The notes below the pieces were generated by a model. That model did no database searches, was not told the DNA's origin, and saw only the letters and a list, made by a program, of their open reading frames with translations. 64,000 nucleotides of DNA from NCBI GenBank assembly GCA_028715055.1, contig JAQTLE010000002.1, positions 1 through 64,000 on the forward strand, read 5' to 3'. The DNA is from Sulfurovaceae bacterium (lineage in GTDB: Bacteria; Campylobacterota; Campylobacteria; Campylobacterales; Sulfurovaceae). Below, in pieces: positions 43,729 through 52,989 of this stretch (positions are counted from its first letter, which is position 1; every line of letters starts with the position of its first letter). The position numbers and the translations under genes are program-made.

Positions 43729-44097
43729 ATGAATATAGAAAATCTATTACGTGATAACCAGCTCAAATTAACGATTGCCAGAAAAGAATTGTTTGATATT
43801 TTCGCAGATATTAAAAAACCGGTTTGTTATGAGGATATCAAAGACAATATATCCATGGATAAAGCCACGTTTTATCGCAATATGTCTACTTTTGAAGAAA
43901 AAAGAATAGTAAATAGTTTTGAATCAAACGATAAAAAAAGATATTATGAGCTTCATGGTACATTGCATAGCCATTTTGTATGTACTCTATGCAATAATAT
44001 AGAGTGTTTGCAGATATTGCCTGATACTTCATTGATAGGCTACAAAATTGACAATATCATTATTCACGGCCATTGTGTAAAATGCGAACAAATTTAA
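43729..44097 (+). CDS. Fur-family metalloregulator
   Basis: A 122-residue winged-helix regulator. The recognition helix region DKATFYRNMSTFEEKRIV is the Fur signature, followed by HSHFVCTLCNNIEC and a terminal CVKC that would form the structural zinc site. Compared with true Fur, several ligand residues of the regulatory site are missing, so it could be Zur/PerR-like or a divergent member. ATG 43729 is chosen; an in-frame start at 43711 lies in the TATAAT-like promoter region. Its stop overlaps nothing, but the next gene starts one base later. Confidence 0.82.
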   Translation: MNIENLLRDNQLKLTIARKELFDIFADIKKPVCYEDIKDNISMDKATFYRNMSTFEEKRIVNSFESNDKKRYYELHGTLHSHFVCTLCNNIECLQILPDTSLIGYKIDNIIIHGHCVKCEQI

Positions 44098-44889
44098 ATG
44101 TCGAATATACATTTAGATAAATTAAAAATAATTTTAGATAAAGAAATTGGCATTAGAAATAATATCTATGAATTGTGTGAAGATAAACCCGATCCGCTCA
44201 TGGTCGCATCTAAGTATCAAGATGAAAGTATAGCTTTAATTTGTGCTTTGTTTGCATACGGTAATGCAAAATTAATAGTAAAATTTCTAAATTCATTGGA
44301 TTTTTCGCTTCTTGAATGCTCAGAAAAAGAGATATCTGAAAAACTTCAAAAACATTATTACCGTTTTCAAAAACCTCAGGATGTAATAGCACTTTTTATA
44401 GCTCTTAAAAGAATTAAACAGATCGATACCATAGAGAATATAGTTTATGATGGGTATAAAAAAGACAAGAATATCATTGACGGACTCATAAAACTTATAA
44501 ATGTTATTCGTTCTGTCAGCGGTTTGAACAATTCACAAGGTTATGATTTTCTCATAGGACAAACTCCAACATCAAAAATATCCAGTCCGTATAAGAGATA
44601 CATGATGTATTTTCGTTGGATGGTGCGTAAAGATAATCTTGATATGGGCCTTTGGGGTAAAATAAACAAAGCTGATTTGCTGATGCCTCTTGATACCCAT
44701 ACATTTCATCTATCTCAAGAATTAGGGCTTTTGAAGCGAAAAACATATGACATGAGAGCAGTAGTTGAGTTAACGGAACAATTAAAAAAATTTGATAATT
44801 TAGATCCCATTAAATATGATTTTGCTATATATCGTTTGGGTCAAGAGAACCAAATATTACAAATTTTAGAAAAAATAGCTATAAATTAG
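44098..44889 (+). CDS. TIGR02757-family protein (DUF2400)
   Basis: A 263-residue protein with the family pattern: DPLMVASKYQDESIALICALFAYGNAKLI near the N-terminus, RFQKPQDVIALF, then KRYMMYFRWMVRKDNLDMG and MPLDTHTFHLSQELGLL. This resembles the helix-hairpin-helix DNA glycosylase fold in layout, but the function is unknown. It starts immediately after the Fur-family stop (TAA-ATG), so the two genes are probably co-transcribed. Confidence 0.85.
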   Translation: MSNIHLDKLKIILDKEIGIRNNIYELCEDKPDPLMVASKYQDESIALICALFAYGNAKLIVKFLNSLDFSLLECSEKEISEKLQKHYYRFQKPQDVIALFIALKRIKQIDTIENIVYDGYKKDKNIIDGLIKLINVIRSVSGLNNSQGYDFLIGQTPTSKISSPYKRYMMYFRWMVRKDNLDMGLWGKINKADLLMPLDTHTFHLSQELGLLKRKTYDMRAVVELTEQLKKFDNLDPIKYDFAIYRLGQENQILQILEKIAIN

Positions 44890-44956
44890 TATCTTTTAAA
44901 GAGCCATTTAGCACCTTTTTTGTAAAATATATACAAATTTTTTTGAAGGTCTGCGT

Positions 44957-45640
44957 ATGGAAGGTGTATTTACCTATTTTGGTGCTATGGTAGGTCATGG
45001 TAATGCTATGATCGTAACTCATATTTTTTTAGTTTTGGCGCTCGTGCTTTTGGTTTCTTTTTTTGCAACAAAGAGCATGCAGTTGGTTCCAAGTGGTAGT
45101 CAAAACATTATGGAAGCATACTTAGGCGGTGTTATATCTATGGGCAAAGATGTCATAGGTGAAGATTTGGCTAGAAAATATCTTCCTTTGGTTGCTACCA
45201 TAGGATTATTCGTATTCTTTTCTAATTTGGTTGGCATCATCCCTGGATTTGAATCTCCGACTTCAAATATCAATGTAACTTTGGTATTGGCACTTGTTGT
45301 ATTTGTATATTATAATTTTGAAGGTATAAGAGAGCAAGGTTTCATAAAATATTTTGCTCACTTTGCAGGACCGGTAAAAATACTTGCTCCATTGATGTTT
45401 CCAATCGAGATAGTTTCACATATTTCTAGAATCATTTCTCTTTCTTTCCGTCTTTTTGGTAATATAAAAGGTGATGATTTGTTCTTGTGGGTTTTATTAA
45501 TGCTTGCTCCTTGGTTGATGCCATTGCCAGCATATGTATTGCTCACTTTCTCCGCAATATTACAAACTTTTATCTTTATGATATTGACTTATGTTTATCT
45601 AGCAGGTGCCGTTGTTGTTGAAGAGGGTGATCACCACTAA
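44957..45640 (+). CDS. atpB: F0F1 ATP synthase subunit a
   Basis: Proton-channel subunit of the membrane sector. Five to six helices; the conserved SLSFRLFGN (near 162-170) carries the essential Arg facing the c-ring, and [12 protein letters not shown] lies just before it. The C-terminal part [15 protein letters not shown] is typical. Length 227 is normal. As in other Campylobacterota, atpB is separate from the main atp operon. AAGG precedes the ATG. thiE follows after three bases. Confidence 0.96.
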   Translation: MEGVFTYFGAMVGHGNAMIVTHIFLVLALVLLVSFFATKSMQLVPSGSQNIMEAYLGGVISMGKDVIGEDLARKYLPLVATIGLFVFFSNLVGIIPGFESPTSNINVTLVLALVVFVYYNFEGIREQGFIKYFAHFAGPVKILAPLMFPIEIVSHISRIISLSFRLFGNIKGDDLFLWVLLMLAPWLMPLPAYVLLTFSAILQTFIFMILTYVYLAGAVVVEEGDHH

Positions 45641-45643
45641 ACA

Positions 45644-46186
45644 ATGATAGCTTATGCCATAAGCGATAAAACTAATCTGGATTTTAAAAACCTTGAAGCA
45701 TCTTTTAAAAAGATAGCTTCAAAAGCTTCAATGGTCGTCTACAGAGACAAAAACAATCTAAACTACAAATCAAATGCTAAACTTTTTTTACAAAGTGCCA
45801 GAAAGTATTCATTTAAAAAGATATTGCTTCATACGGATATAGATTTGGCTAATAAGCTAAAAGCAGACGGCGTACATCTGCAAAGCACACAGCTAAGAGA
45901 TATTTTTTATGCAAAAGAAAAAGGACTTTTTGTTGTTGCCAGTACGCACACGATCGAAGAAGCCTTGCTAGCTCAGGAAATGGGCGCAGATATGATAACG
46001 ATCAGCCCCATTTTTAATTCTCCTGATAAAGGCGAGCCTATGGGGATAGATAAATTAAAAGAGATTATCTTAAAGATCAATATCCCAGTAATTGCACTTG
46101 GGGGAATAATAACAGATGAACAGATAAAAGAATGTATTTGTGCAGGTGCAGCAGGTTTTGCATCAATTCGTTATTTTGCTACTTAA
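45644..46186 (+). CDS. thiE: Thiamine-phosphate synthase (short ThiE)
   Basis: Couples HMP-PP with hydroxyethylthiazole phosphate. TIM-barrel motifs ADGVHLQS, VVASTHTIEEALLAQEMGADMITISPIF-like stretch and IALGGIITDEQIKEC are the ThiE signature. At 180 residues it is shorter than usual (about 210), mostly at the N-terminus. It follows atpB by three bases and is convergent with gpsA. Confidence 0.85.
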   Translation: MIAYAISDKTNLDFKNLEASFKKIASKASMVVYRDKNNLNYKSNAKLFLQSARKYSFKKILLHTDIDLANKLKADGVHLQSTQLRDIFYAKEKGLFVVASTHTIEEALLAQEMGADMITISPIFNSPDKGEPMGIDKLKEIILKINIPVIALGGIITDEQIKECICAGAAGFASIRYFAT

Positions 46187-46218
46187 AATTATGTTATTGC
46201 CAATAAGCAGAAACCGAA

Positions 46219-47106
46219 TTAGCTCAATAGATCTTGCACGCTTTCAAGTGGGTCTTTACCTTCTTGAAGCATAAGGTAAACTTCTTTTGCTATAGGAAGG
46301 TAAACCTTTTTTGTTTCTGCGATATGATACAATGCAGTTGCAGTCGGCACGCCTTCGGCAACTTCTCCAAGCTCACTTAGTATAGATTGAAGTGATTTTC
46401 CATGAGCCAATCCCATTCCGACTCTATAATTACGTGAGAGCGTCGAGCTGGCAGTCAAAAATAGATCCCCAGCCCCACCAAGAGATAAAAAAGTATCCTT
46501 ATTCGCTCCAAATGTTTCTCCAAAGCGGCTCATTTCCACTAGACCACGAGCCAATAATGCCGCTCTTGCATTATTACCAAGCTTAAGCCCGTCACAAACA
46601 CCGCCAGCTATGGCTATTACATTTTTGTATGCACCTGCTATCTCTTCCCCGGCAACATCACTGCTTATATATCCTTTTATAAAGCTTGGCATGGCATCAG
46701 TGAATTTCCCGGCCAATTCTTGATTTGCAGAACTAACAACAAGTGCTGTAGGAAGAGATAATATTACTTCTGATGCAAATGAAGGACCAGACAAAAATGC
46801 CAGTCTGTCTTTTGATACAAAAGTTTCATATACCTCGTTTAAAAACGCTCCTGTATCTGCCTCTATACCCTTAGCAGCAATAAGCAAAGATTGATTATAG
46901 TCTTTAAAATTTTGCTCCATCCAGCTTCTTGCCGATTGGGCAGGAATAGCCATTATTAGATATGGATACCCAAGAGCTTCTTCTAAACTAACAAAATTTG
47001 GTACATCTTTTGGTGATCTAGAAGTAATAACTACTTCGTTATTTTGGCTAAAAGCATGATATAGTGCCAGCCCCCATTTGCCAGCTCCAATTATAGCTAT
47101 TTTCAT
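46219..47106 (-). CDS. gpsA: Glycerol-3-phosphate dehydrogenase [NAD(P)+]
   Basis: Supplies sn-glycerol 3-phosphate for phospholipids. The NAD-binding start is IIGAGKWGLALYH, where GAGAWGTAL is usual. Substrate motifs AAKGIE, FLSGPSFASEV, and the C-terminal catalytic GGAGDLFLTASSTLSRN are present. Length 295 is typical. Its start overlaps the RCK-protein gene by four bases, coupling translation with potassium-regulation genes. Confidence 0.95.
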   Translation of the reverse strand: MKIAIIGAGKWGLALYHAFSQNNEVVITSRSPKDVPNFVSLEEALGYPYLIMAIPAQSARSWMEQNFKDYNQSLLIAAKGIEADTGAFLNEVYETFVSKDRLAFLSGPSFASEVILSLPTALVVSSANQELAGKFTDAMPSFIKGYISSDVAGEEIAGAYKNVIAIAGGVCDGLKLGNNARAALLARGLVEMSRFGETFGANKDTFLSLGGAGDLFLTASSTLSRNYRVGMGLAHGKSLQSILSELGEVAEGVPTATALYHIAETKKVYLPIAKEVYLMLQEGKDPLESVQDLLS

Positions 47107-47807
47107 ACAATATCCTTATGTAAATATTCTTCAAATTTTGCTAAATTTTCATCTTTGCCGATACATATAATTGTATCTCCATTATCAATTTTATGGTTTA
47201 TATTTGTAGCTGCAAAGATAAATTCATCTCTTATTTCTTTGTCAATCATGCCTGTAAAAATTAAACCAAATTTATCAAAATCAACATCATTAATTAACAC
47301 ACCATCTAAAAAAGAATTTTTGGGGATCGCAAACTCTTTAAATGAGATTTCATGGGCTGATGATATAAAATTATCCAATAGTTTGATGGCAATCGGTTTT
47401 TCAAATATATTATGTATTCTATTGGCACTTACTTGGTAGATATCGATAACTTCATTTGCACCTGCCATTTTAAGTTTTTGAGTAGCATATATTGAATGTG
47501 ATATGGCAATTATTTGATTTTTTGGACAAGAAGCACGCAAGGATAATGTCAAAAACACATTTAGATGTTCATCTTTCATCAAACACAATATCCAATCATC
47601 TTCTTTTATATCAAGTTTTTCAAGTTCAGAATCTTCTGTAATATCGATAAGCAAACTATTTTTATATTCATCGTGCAGGGCGTCTTGGAAATTTTTGTCA
47701 TCATTTTCTATTATCGTAATTGTGAATTTTTCAGCTAAAAGAGAAGCAGCGATAGATTTTGATTGCTTGTTGTACCCAAACATCCATGCTCGTTTTTTGT
47801 TTTTCAC
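47103..47807 (-). CDS. TrkA-type NAD-binding RCK protein without channel
   Basis: A 234-residue soluble protein with a Rossmann-like N-domain (RAWMFGYNKQSKSIAASLL, in which the usual GxGxxG is degenerate), LLIDITEDSELEKL and DDWILCLMKDEHLN, then a C-terminal TrkA-C-like domain (about 150-230). It resembles the cytosolic gating module of K+ channels. It overlaps the K+ channel gene (47804) by four bases, so it probably assembles with or regulates that channel. Confidence 0.8.
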   Translation of the reverse strand: MKNKKRAWMFGYNKQSKSIAASLLAEKFTITIIENDDKNFQDALHDEYKNSLLIDITEDSELEKLDIKEDDWILCLMKDEHLNVFLTLSLRASCPKNQIIAISHSIYATQKLKMAGANEVIDIYQVSANRIHNIFEKPIAIKLLDNFISSAHEISFKEFAIPKNSFLDGVLINDVDFDKFGLIFTGMIDKEIRDEFIFAATNINHKIDNGDTIICIGKDENLAKFEEYLHKDIV

Positions 47808-49330
47808 TCTAAACCTCTTTGGAATGTATTTACAAAATATTCTACACTGATCTTTAATCCCATAATAAGCAAGATATCATTTTCATCCAATATCATTGAA
47901 GGAGAAGGATTAAATATAAAATCATTATCGCTTTCTTTTTGTATAGCTATAAGCAGTAATTTTTTATCTTTAAACCCGATTTCTTGGATGCTTTTACCTA
48001 CAAGTCCATCACTACCTAATACTTTAATCTCATCTAGATATGCGGCATTTTTTCCTGCAAGTAAAGCATGCATTACGGTATATATTGCAGGTTTATTTAT
48101 ATAAGTTAATAACATTTTGTTAGCCATTTGATTTGGCACTATGACATAATCAGCTCCTGCGAGAGTAAACTTCTTTTTCATAGATTCATCGCTTGCTCTT
48201 GCAATGACCTTGATATCTTTAGATAAGCTTTTGACATTTAGAGTGATATAAATATTATCCACATCATTGCTACCAAGACACAATACAGACACATTTGCAT
48301 ATTGTACATTAAATTTGACCATTACATCATGTCTGCTTGCATCAGCAGTTATTGCATTTAAGCCTTCTTTGGCGATTTGTTGTACAATATTGGGATCTTT
48401 TTCCAGTATGATATATTTGTTGTTAAAGTTATTTTGTCTTAGGAGCATCTTTGCCATTTGTCCATATCCGCAGATTATTATAAATTTATCTTCATTTTTG
48501 ATAGATTCTATAATTCTATTGTCTTTTATTTCACCTAGTTTTTCTAAAAATGCCGATACTATGACAGACGTACCAAACGCTATAAGTATCAACCCGGTAA
48601 CTATTACAATCATGGAGATCATTTTGCCTGTAGTAGTTACCGGAGCTATATCGCCATATCCTACTGTAGCAGTACTTATCAGCGCCCAATACACAGCATC
48701 AAAAAGCGAATTGATATTTTTATTGATATTTCCTTCTACTGCATAAAAAGCAACGCCGGCAGTTCCTATTAGAAAGATCAAAAGTAAAAATAAAGTTATA
48801 AGTTCAAATTTTTTGGTCTTTAGCACATCTACGAATTGATTAATACTCTTGGAATAACGGAGTAGTTTAAATACACGTAAAATTCTTAATTCTCTATGAG
48901 TAGGTATAATTGTTATGAGATCTATAATTGCAGTAGGAGATTTGATGTGACTCCATTTTTCTTTCCATATTTTACGAAGTGCTGTCTTGGAATTGAATTG
49001 TATTTTTAGGAATTGTGATCTTTCATATTCTTTGATAATTATTTTGTGCACATCCCCATGTACCCATAGCCTTAGTATATACTCTATTCCAAATATAATA
49101 GAGATAATATAAAAACTAAAAACATGCAACCATTCAGGAATAATATGCTTGATACCGTATATTACTTCTCCTATCGAGAAGAATATTAAAGTTATCAAAA
49201 ATATATCTACAAATTTTTTATATGCATGATCTGAATTTTCTAATATATCATAAAAAAACTTTTTAGTATTTTCATATCTTTTTGAATAGTAGAGCCAAAA
49301 AGCGATTTTTACCATATACTTAGAAAGCAT
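47804..49330 (-). CDS. Voltage-type potassium channel with RCK domains
   Basis: A 508-residue channel subunit. S1-S4 precede a basic S4-like helix (RELRILRVFKLLRYSKS, near 145-161). The pore has TVGYGD (near 223-228), the K+ selectivity filter. The C-terminal half (about 275-505) is a TrkA-N domain with a GYGQMAKMLL Rossmann motif plus a TrkA-C. Overlaps the separate RCK gene downstream. Likely a ligand- or nucleotide-gated K+ channel in the inner membrane. Confidence 0.93.
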   Translation of the reverse strand: MLSKYMVKIAFWLYYSKRYENTKKFFYDILENSDHAYKKFVDIFLITLIFFSIGEVIYGIKHIIPEWLHVFSFYIISIIFGIEYILRLWVHGDVHKIIIKEYERSQFLKIQFNSKTALRKIWKEKWSHIKSPTAIIDLITIIPTHRELRILRVFKLLRYSKSINQFVDVLKTKKFELITLFLLLIFLIGTAGVAFYAVEGNINKNINSLFDAVYWALISTATVGYGDIAPVTTTGKMISMIVIVTGLILIAFGTSVIVSAFLEKLGEIKDNRIIESIKNEDKFIIICGYGQMAKMLLRQNNFNNKYIILEKDPNIVQQIAKEGLNAITADASRHDVMVKFNVQYANVSVLCLGSNDVDNIYITLNVKSLSKDIKVIARASDESMKKKFTLAGADYVIVPNQMANKMLLTYINKPAIYTVMHALLAGKNAAYLDEIKVLGSDGLVGKSIQEIGFKDKKLLLIAIQKESDNDFIFNPSPSMILDENDILLIMGLKISVEYFVNTFQRGLE

Positions 49331-49339
49331 ATTAGACCT

Positions 49340-50773
49340 TTATGCTAGTTTTTCTTTTAGTAAAGTATTGACTTTGGCTGGATTTGCTGAGCCTTTGCTT
49401 CGTTTCATAGTTTCTCCTACAAAAAATCCAAAAAGTTTGTCTTTTCCACTTTTGTATTCATTTACTTTGTCTTGATTATCGTTTAATACAGATTCAATTA
49501 TGACTAATATAGCCCCATCGTCGCTTACTTGAGCAAGGCCGAGCTTATCAATAATTATATCAATATTTCTCTCATCATTTTCCATCATATAGTCAAGTAC
49601 GTCTTTTGCACCTTTGCCTGAAATGGCATCACTCTCTATTTTTGATATTAAATTAGCCAGCGTTTTTGCATCTATAGGAGAATTTGTAATATCAAGCCCG
49701 GCTTTATTTAGTCTGCCAAGAAGTTCAGAAGTAAGCCACGTAACCGCACTTTTTGGATTAATGCTGCTAGTTAGCATTTCTTCAAAATAGTATGCCATTT
49801 CTTTCACAGCCGTTATGACTAAAGCATCATCTTTTTTGATACCAAGTTCTGTAATATATCTTGTTACCTTTTCATCCGGAAGTTCAGGGATCTTTTTGGC
49901 TTCTTCCATCATTTCATCACTTACAAGAACAGGACGAAGGTCAGGATCCGGAAAATAACGATAATCAGCGCTGTCTTCTTTGCCCCTCATGCTTTTTGTA
50001 ACACTTTTGGCTACATCCCAAAGTCTAGTTTCTTGATATACTTCATTTTTATATATTCCATCTTCATAGGCTTCTGTTTGTCTAGCTACTTCATAAGCAA
50101 TAGCAGCCGCTACGAAACGAAATGAGTTTATATTTTTGATCTCTACTCTGGTGCCAAATTCCTCTTGTCCTTCCGGACGTATAGATACATTGACATCACA
50201 TCTAAATGATCCTTCTTGCATGTTAGCATCGCTAATATCAAGGTATCGTACTATAGAATGAAGTTTTTTGAGATACGCCACAGCTTCTTCGCTGCTTCTC
50301 ATTTCAGGTTCGCTTACAATTTCCAGTAATGGCGTTCCTGCACGGTTTAGATCCACTTTAGAAATAGATCCTTCATGTATATTTTTACCGGCATCAGCCT
50401 CTAAATGAGCTCTAGTGATCCCTATTCTTCTAGTAGTACCGTCTTCAAGATCAATAAAAAGTTCGCCGTGTTCTACTATTGGGATATCAAATTGGGATAT
50501 TTGATAAGCCATTGGGCTGTCAGGATAGAAATAACTTTTGCGATTAAATATAGATTTTTGATTGACGGTGGCATTGATAGCATTTCCAAATAACATAGCC
50601 TTTTTAACAGCTTCTAGATTAAGCACAGGAAGCGCACCAGGCAAGGCCAGACATACCGGGCAAGTATTAATATTTTGATGTTCCGCAAAACTGGTAGGGC
50701 AGGAGCAAAAAATCTTAGATTTTGTATTTAGTTGTACATGTACTTCAAGTCCGATGACTGTTTCAAATCGCAT
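49340..50773 (-). CDS. gatB: Aspartyl/glutamyl-tRNA amidotransferase subunit B
   Basis: Part of GatCAB, which turns Glu-tRNA-Gln (and Asp-tRNA-Asn) into the amidated forms. The N-terminal [36 protein letters not shown] (zinc cysteines), [10 protein letters not shown] and [10 protein letters not shown] are unmistakable. The C-terminal YqeY-like tail (about 380-477) binds tRNA. Length 477 is normal. Ten bases separate it from the K+ channel gene downstream. Confidence 0.97.
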   Translation of the reverse strand: MRFETVIGLEVHVQLNTKSKIFCSCPTSFAEHQNINTCPVCLALPGALPVLNLEAVKKAMLFGNAINATVNQKSIFNRKSYFYPDSPMAYQISQFDIPIVEHGELFIDLEDGTTRRIGITRAHLEADAGKNIHEGSISKVDLNRAGTPLLEIVSEPEMRSSEEAVAYLKKLHSIVRYLDISDANMQEGSFRCDVNVSIRPEGQEEFGTRVEIKNINSFRFVAAAIAYEVARQTEAYEDGIYKNEVYQETRLWDVAKSVTKSMRGKEDSADYRYFPDPDLRPVLVSDEMMEEAKKIPELPDEKVTRYITELGIKKDDALVITAVKEMAYYFEEMLTSSINPKSAVTWLTSELLGRLNKAGLDITNSPIDAKTLANLISKIESDAISGKGAKDVLDYMMENDERNIDIIIDKLGLAQVSDDGAILVIIESVLNDNQDKVNEYKSGKDKLFGFFVGETMKRSKGSANPAKVNTLLKEKLA

Positions 50774-50886
50774 TGTTTTCCTTGTGTTTGTCGCATAATT
50801 GTATGGCTTTCATTATAGCCAAACATCATTTAAAACCACTTTTTGTGATATTATTACAATATAAAATATAGCAATTAAGGCATTAA

Positions 50887-51597
50887 ATGAAAATATCAAA
50901 ATCACTCATGACAAATATTATATCTGTTTTGTTGATAGCCATAGCCTTCGTAATGCCTTCATCTTTACATAAATTGGTATTAGATACAGGACTTTATGCG
51001 CTATCTGGTGCATTGACCAATTGGCTTGCAATTTATATGCTTTTTGAGAGAGTGCCATTTCTATATGGTTCCGGTGTGATAGAGCAAAATTTTGAGGGCT
51101 TTAAACGATCAATTTATAATATGATAATGGAGCAGTTTTTTAGTCATAAAAATATCCAAAATTTTTTAATGCATGAAGAAATGAAAATAGACTTATCTCC
51201 GATTATAGAAAATACTGATATGTCACCGGCATTTGATGCTATAAAAACAACTGTCATGGAGTCCAAAATAGGTGGGATGCTAGGAATGTTTGGAGGCGAG
51301 AGTTTGCTAAATTCATATAAAGAACCATTTGTCGAAAAGTTAAAAACCGCTTTGATATCTTTGGTAAGATCACCGGCATTCCATGAAAATTTACAGAAAC
51401 ATTTAAAAAAGAGTTCACTTCAAAATGATCTTATATCCTCAATAGACAAGATAATTTTAAAAAGATTGGATGAGCTGACACCGCAAATGGTCAAAGAGTT
51501 GGTAAAAACCATAATAGAGGAACATTTGGGATGGCTTGTAGTATGGGGCGGTGTATTTGGTGGACTTATTGGTCTTGTAGCATCTTGGCTTGTATGA
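50887..51597 (+). CDS. DUF445-family membrane protein
   Basis: A 236-residue protein with a helix at each end (residues 8-45 and 215-236) and a soluble helical middle. The N-terminal segment LSGALTNWLAIYMLFERVPFLYGSGVI is the DUF445 signature. AAGG lies just before the ATG. Function unknown; family proteins are predicted inner-membrane helix bundles. Monocistronic by spacing, 82 bases before proA. Confidence 0.83.
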   Translation: MKISKSLMTNIISVLLIAIAFVMPSSLHKLVLDTGLYALSGALTNWLAIYMLFERVPFLYGSGVIEQNFEGFKRSIYNMIMEQFFSHKNIQNFLMHEEMKIDLSPIIENTDMSPAFDAIKTTVMESKIGGMLGMFGGESLLNSYKEPFVEKLKTALISLVRSPAFHENLQKHLKKSSLQNDLISSIDKIILKRLDELTPQMVKELVKTIIEEHLGWLVVWGGVFGGLIGLVASWLV

Positions 51598-51678
51598 TTT
51601 TTTTAGAAAGATAAGCTAATACTTTATGGCTATATGTCATAATATAACCACTACATTTTATATCTAAGGATTATAGCC

Positions 51679-52914
51679 ATGGAGCTATATTTACAACAAG
51701 CGAAAAACTCAGCACCCATCATAGCAACTCTTTCCAGTAGGGAGAAAAATCATATTTTACTGCAAATGTCAGATGCTATTATCACACACCAATCTCGAAT
51801 TATTGATGAAAACAGTAAAGACATGGATCTAGGCAAAGAAAATGGATTAGACAGTGCGATGCTTGATAGATTGCTTTTGGATGAAAAACGCATCAAAGCC
51901 ATGGCGGGCTCATTACGCGAAATCGCATCGCTAAAAGAGCCAGTTGGTAGAGTATTAGACGGTTGGGTAAATGATGATAATTTACGTATAGAAAAAGTAT
52001 CAGTTCCAATAGGAGTAGTTGCAGTTATTTATGAATCTAGGCCAAATGTAACTTCTGATGTGGGCGCTTTGTGTTTCAAGAGCGGCAATGTGGCTATACT
52101 TAAAGGTGGCAAAGAAGCTGAATATTCCAATCGAATAATAGCAACTGTACTGCAGGAAGTTTTAGAAGCAAACGGGTTGCCAAAATCTATTATTTCTTTG
52201 CTTCCGGATAGTTCCAGAGAAGGTGTGGCTAATCTTATCAAGATGGATAGATATGTGGATCTTGTAGTGCCTAGAGGCGGTGAGGCTCTTATTCGTTTTA
52301 TTTCCCAAAATTCATCCATACCGGTTGTAAAACACGACAAAGGATTGTGCCATACATATATTCATAACGATGCTGATAAACAAAAAGCAATATCAATTGC
52401 AATAAATGCCAAATGTCAAAGACCCGGTGTTTGCAATGCAATGGAAACACTTATTTTGGATAAAAAAATTGCAAAAATTATATTACCGGATCTTTATAAT
52501 GCATTTGTTTGTAAAGGTACACAACTCAAAGGTGATCCTGAAGTTCAAGAAATAATTGATATGGAATTGGCCACTGAGATAGATTTTGACACAGAATATT
52601 TAGCTAATATATTAAATATCAAGATAGTTAACGATGTTGATGAAGCAATAGCGCATATAAGGCGTTACGGCTCAGGACATTCAGAGGCGATCGTGACAGA
52701 AAACTACAGCGTGGCAGAATATTTCTTGGATCAAGTTGATGCTGCTTGTGTATATGTTAATGCAAGCACTCGCTTTACCGATGGCGGAGTATTTGGTTTT
52801 GGTGCAGAAGTAGGCATATCAACAAATAAGCTTCATGCAAGAGGCCCAATGGGCATTAATGAGCTTACTACTTATAAATATAAAATCTATGGTAGTGGTC
52901 AAATTCGTGGCTAA
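51679..52914 (+). CDS. proA: Gamma-glutamyl phosphate reductase
   Basis: Proline biosynthesis: reduces glutamyl 5-phosphate with NADPH. It is an aldehyde-dehydrogenase-fold enzyme with VAVIYESRPNVTSDVGALCFKSGN-type motif near 115-138, catalytic Cys in CQRPGVCNAMETL (near 254) and HSEAIVTENY. Length 411 is normal. AAGGA precedes the ATG. No proB is visible in the window. Confidence 0.96.
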   Translation: MELYLQQAKNSAPIIATLSSREKNHILLQMSDAIITHQSRIIDENSKDMDLGKENGLDSAMLDRLLLDEKRIKAMAGSLREIASLKEPVGRVLDGWVNDDNLRIEKVSVPIGVVAVIYESRPNVTSDVGALCFKSGNVAILKGGKEAEYSNRIIATVLQEVLEANGLPKSIISLLPDSSREGVANLIKMDRYVDLVVPRGGEALIRFISQNSSIPVVKHDKGLCHTYIHNDADKQKAISIAINAKCQRPGVCNAMETLILDKKIAKIILPDLYNAFVCKGTQLKGDPEVQEIIDMELATEIDFDTEYLANILNIKIVNDVDEAIAHIRRYGSGHSEAIVTENYSVAEYFLDQVDAACVYVNASTRFTDGGVFGFGAEVGISTNKLHARGPMGINELTTYKYKIYGSGQIRG

Positions 52915-52989
52915 TAACAACACAAATAAATCACAATATTTGGTTAAAATATTTTATTTTGATAATTATATTATTTTGGATTGTATTTG

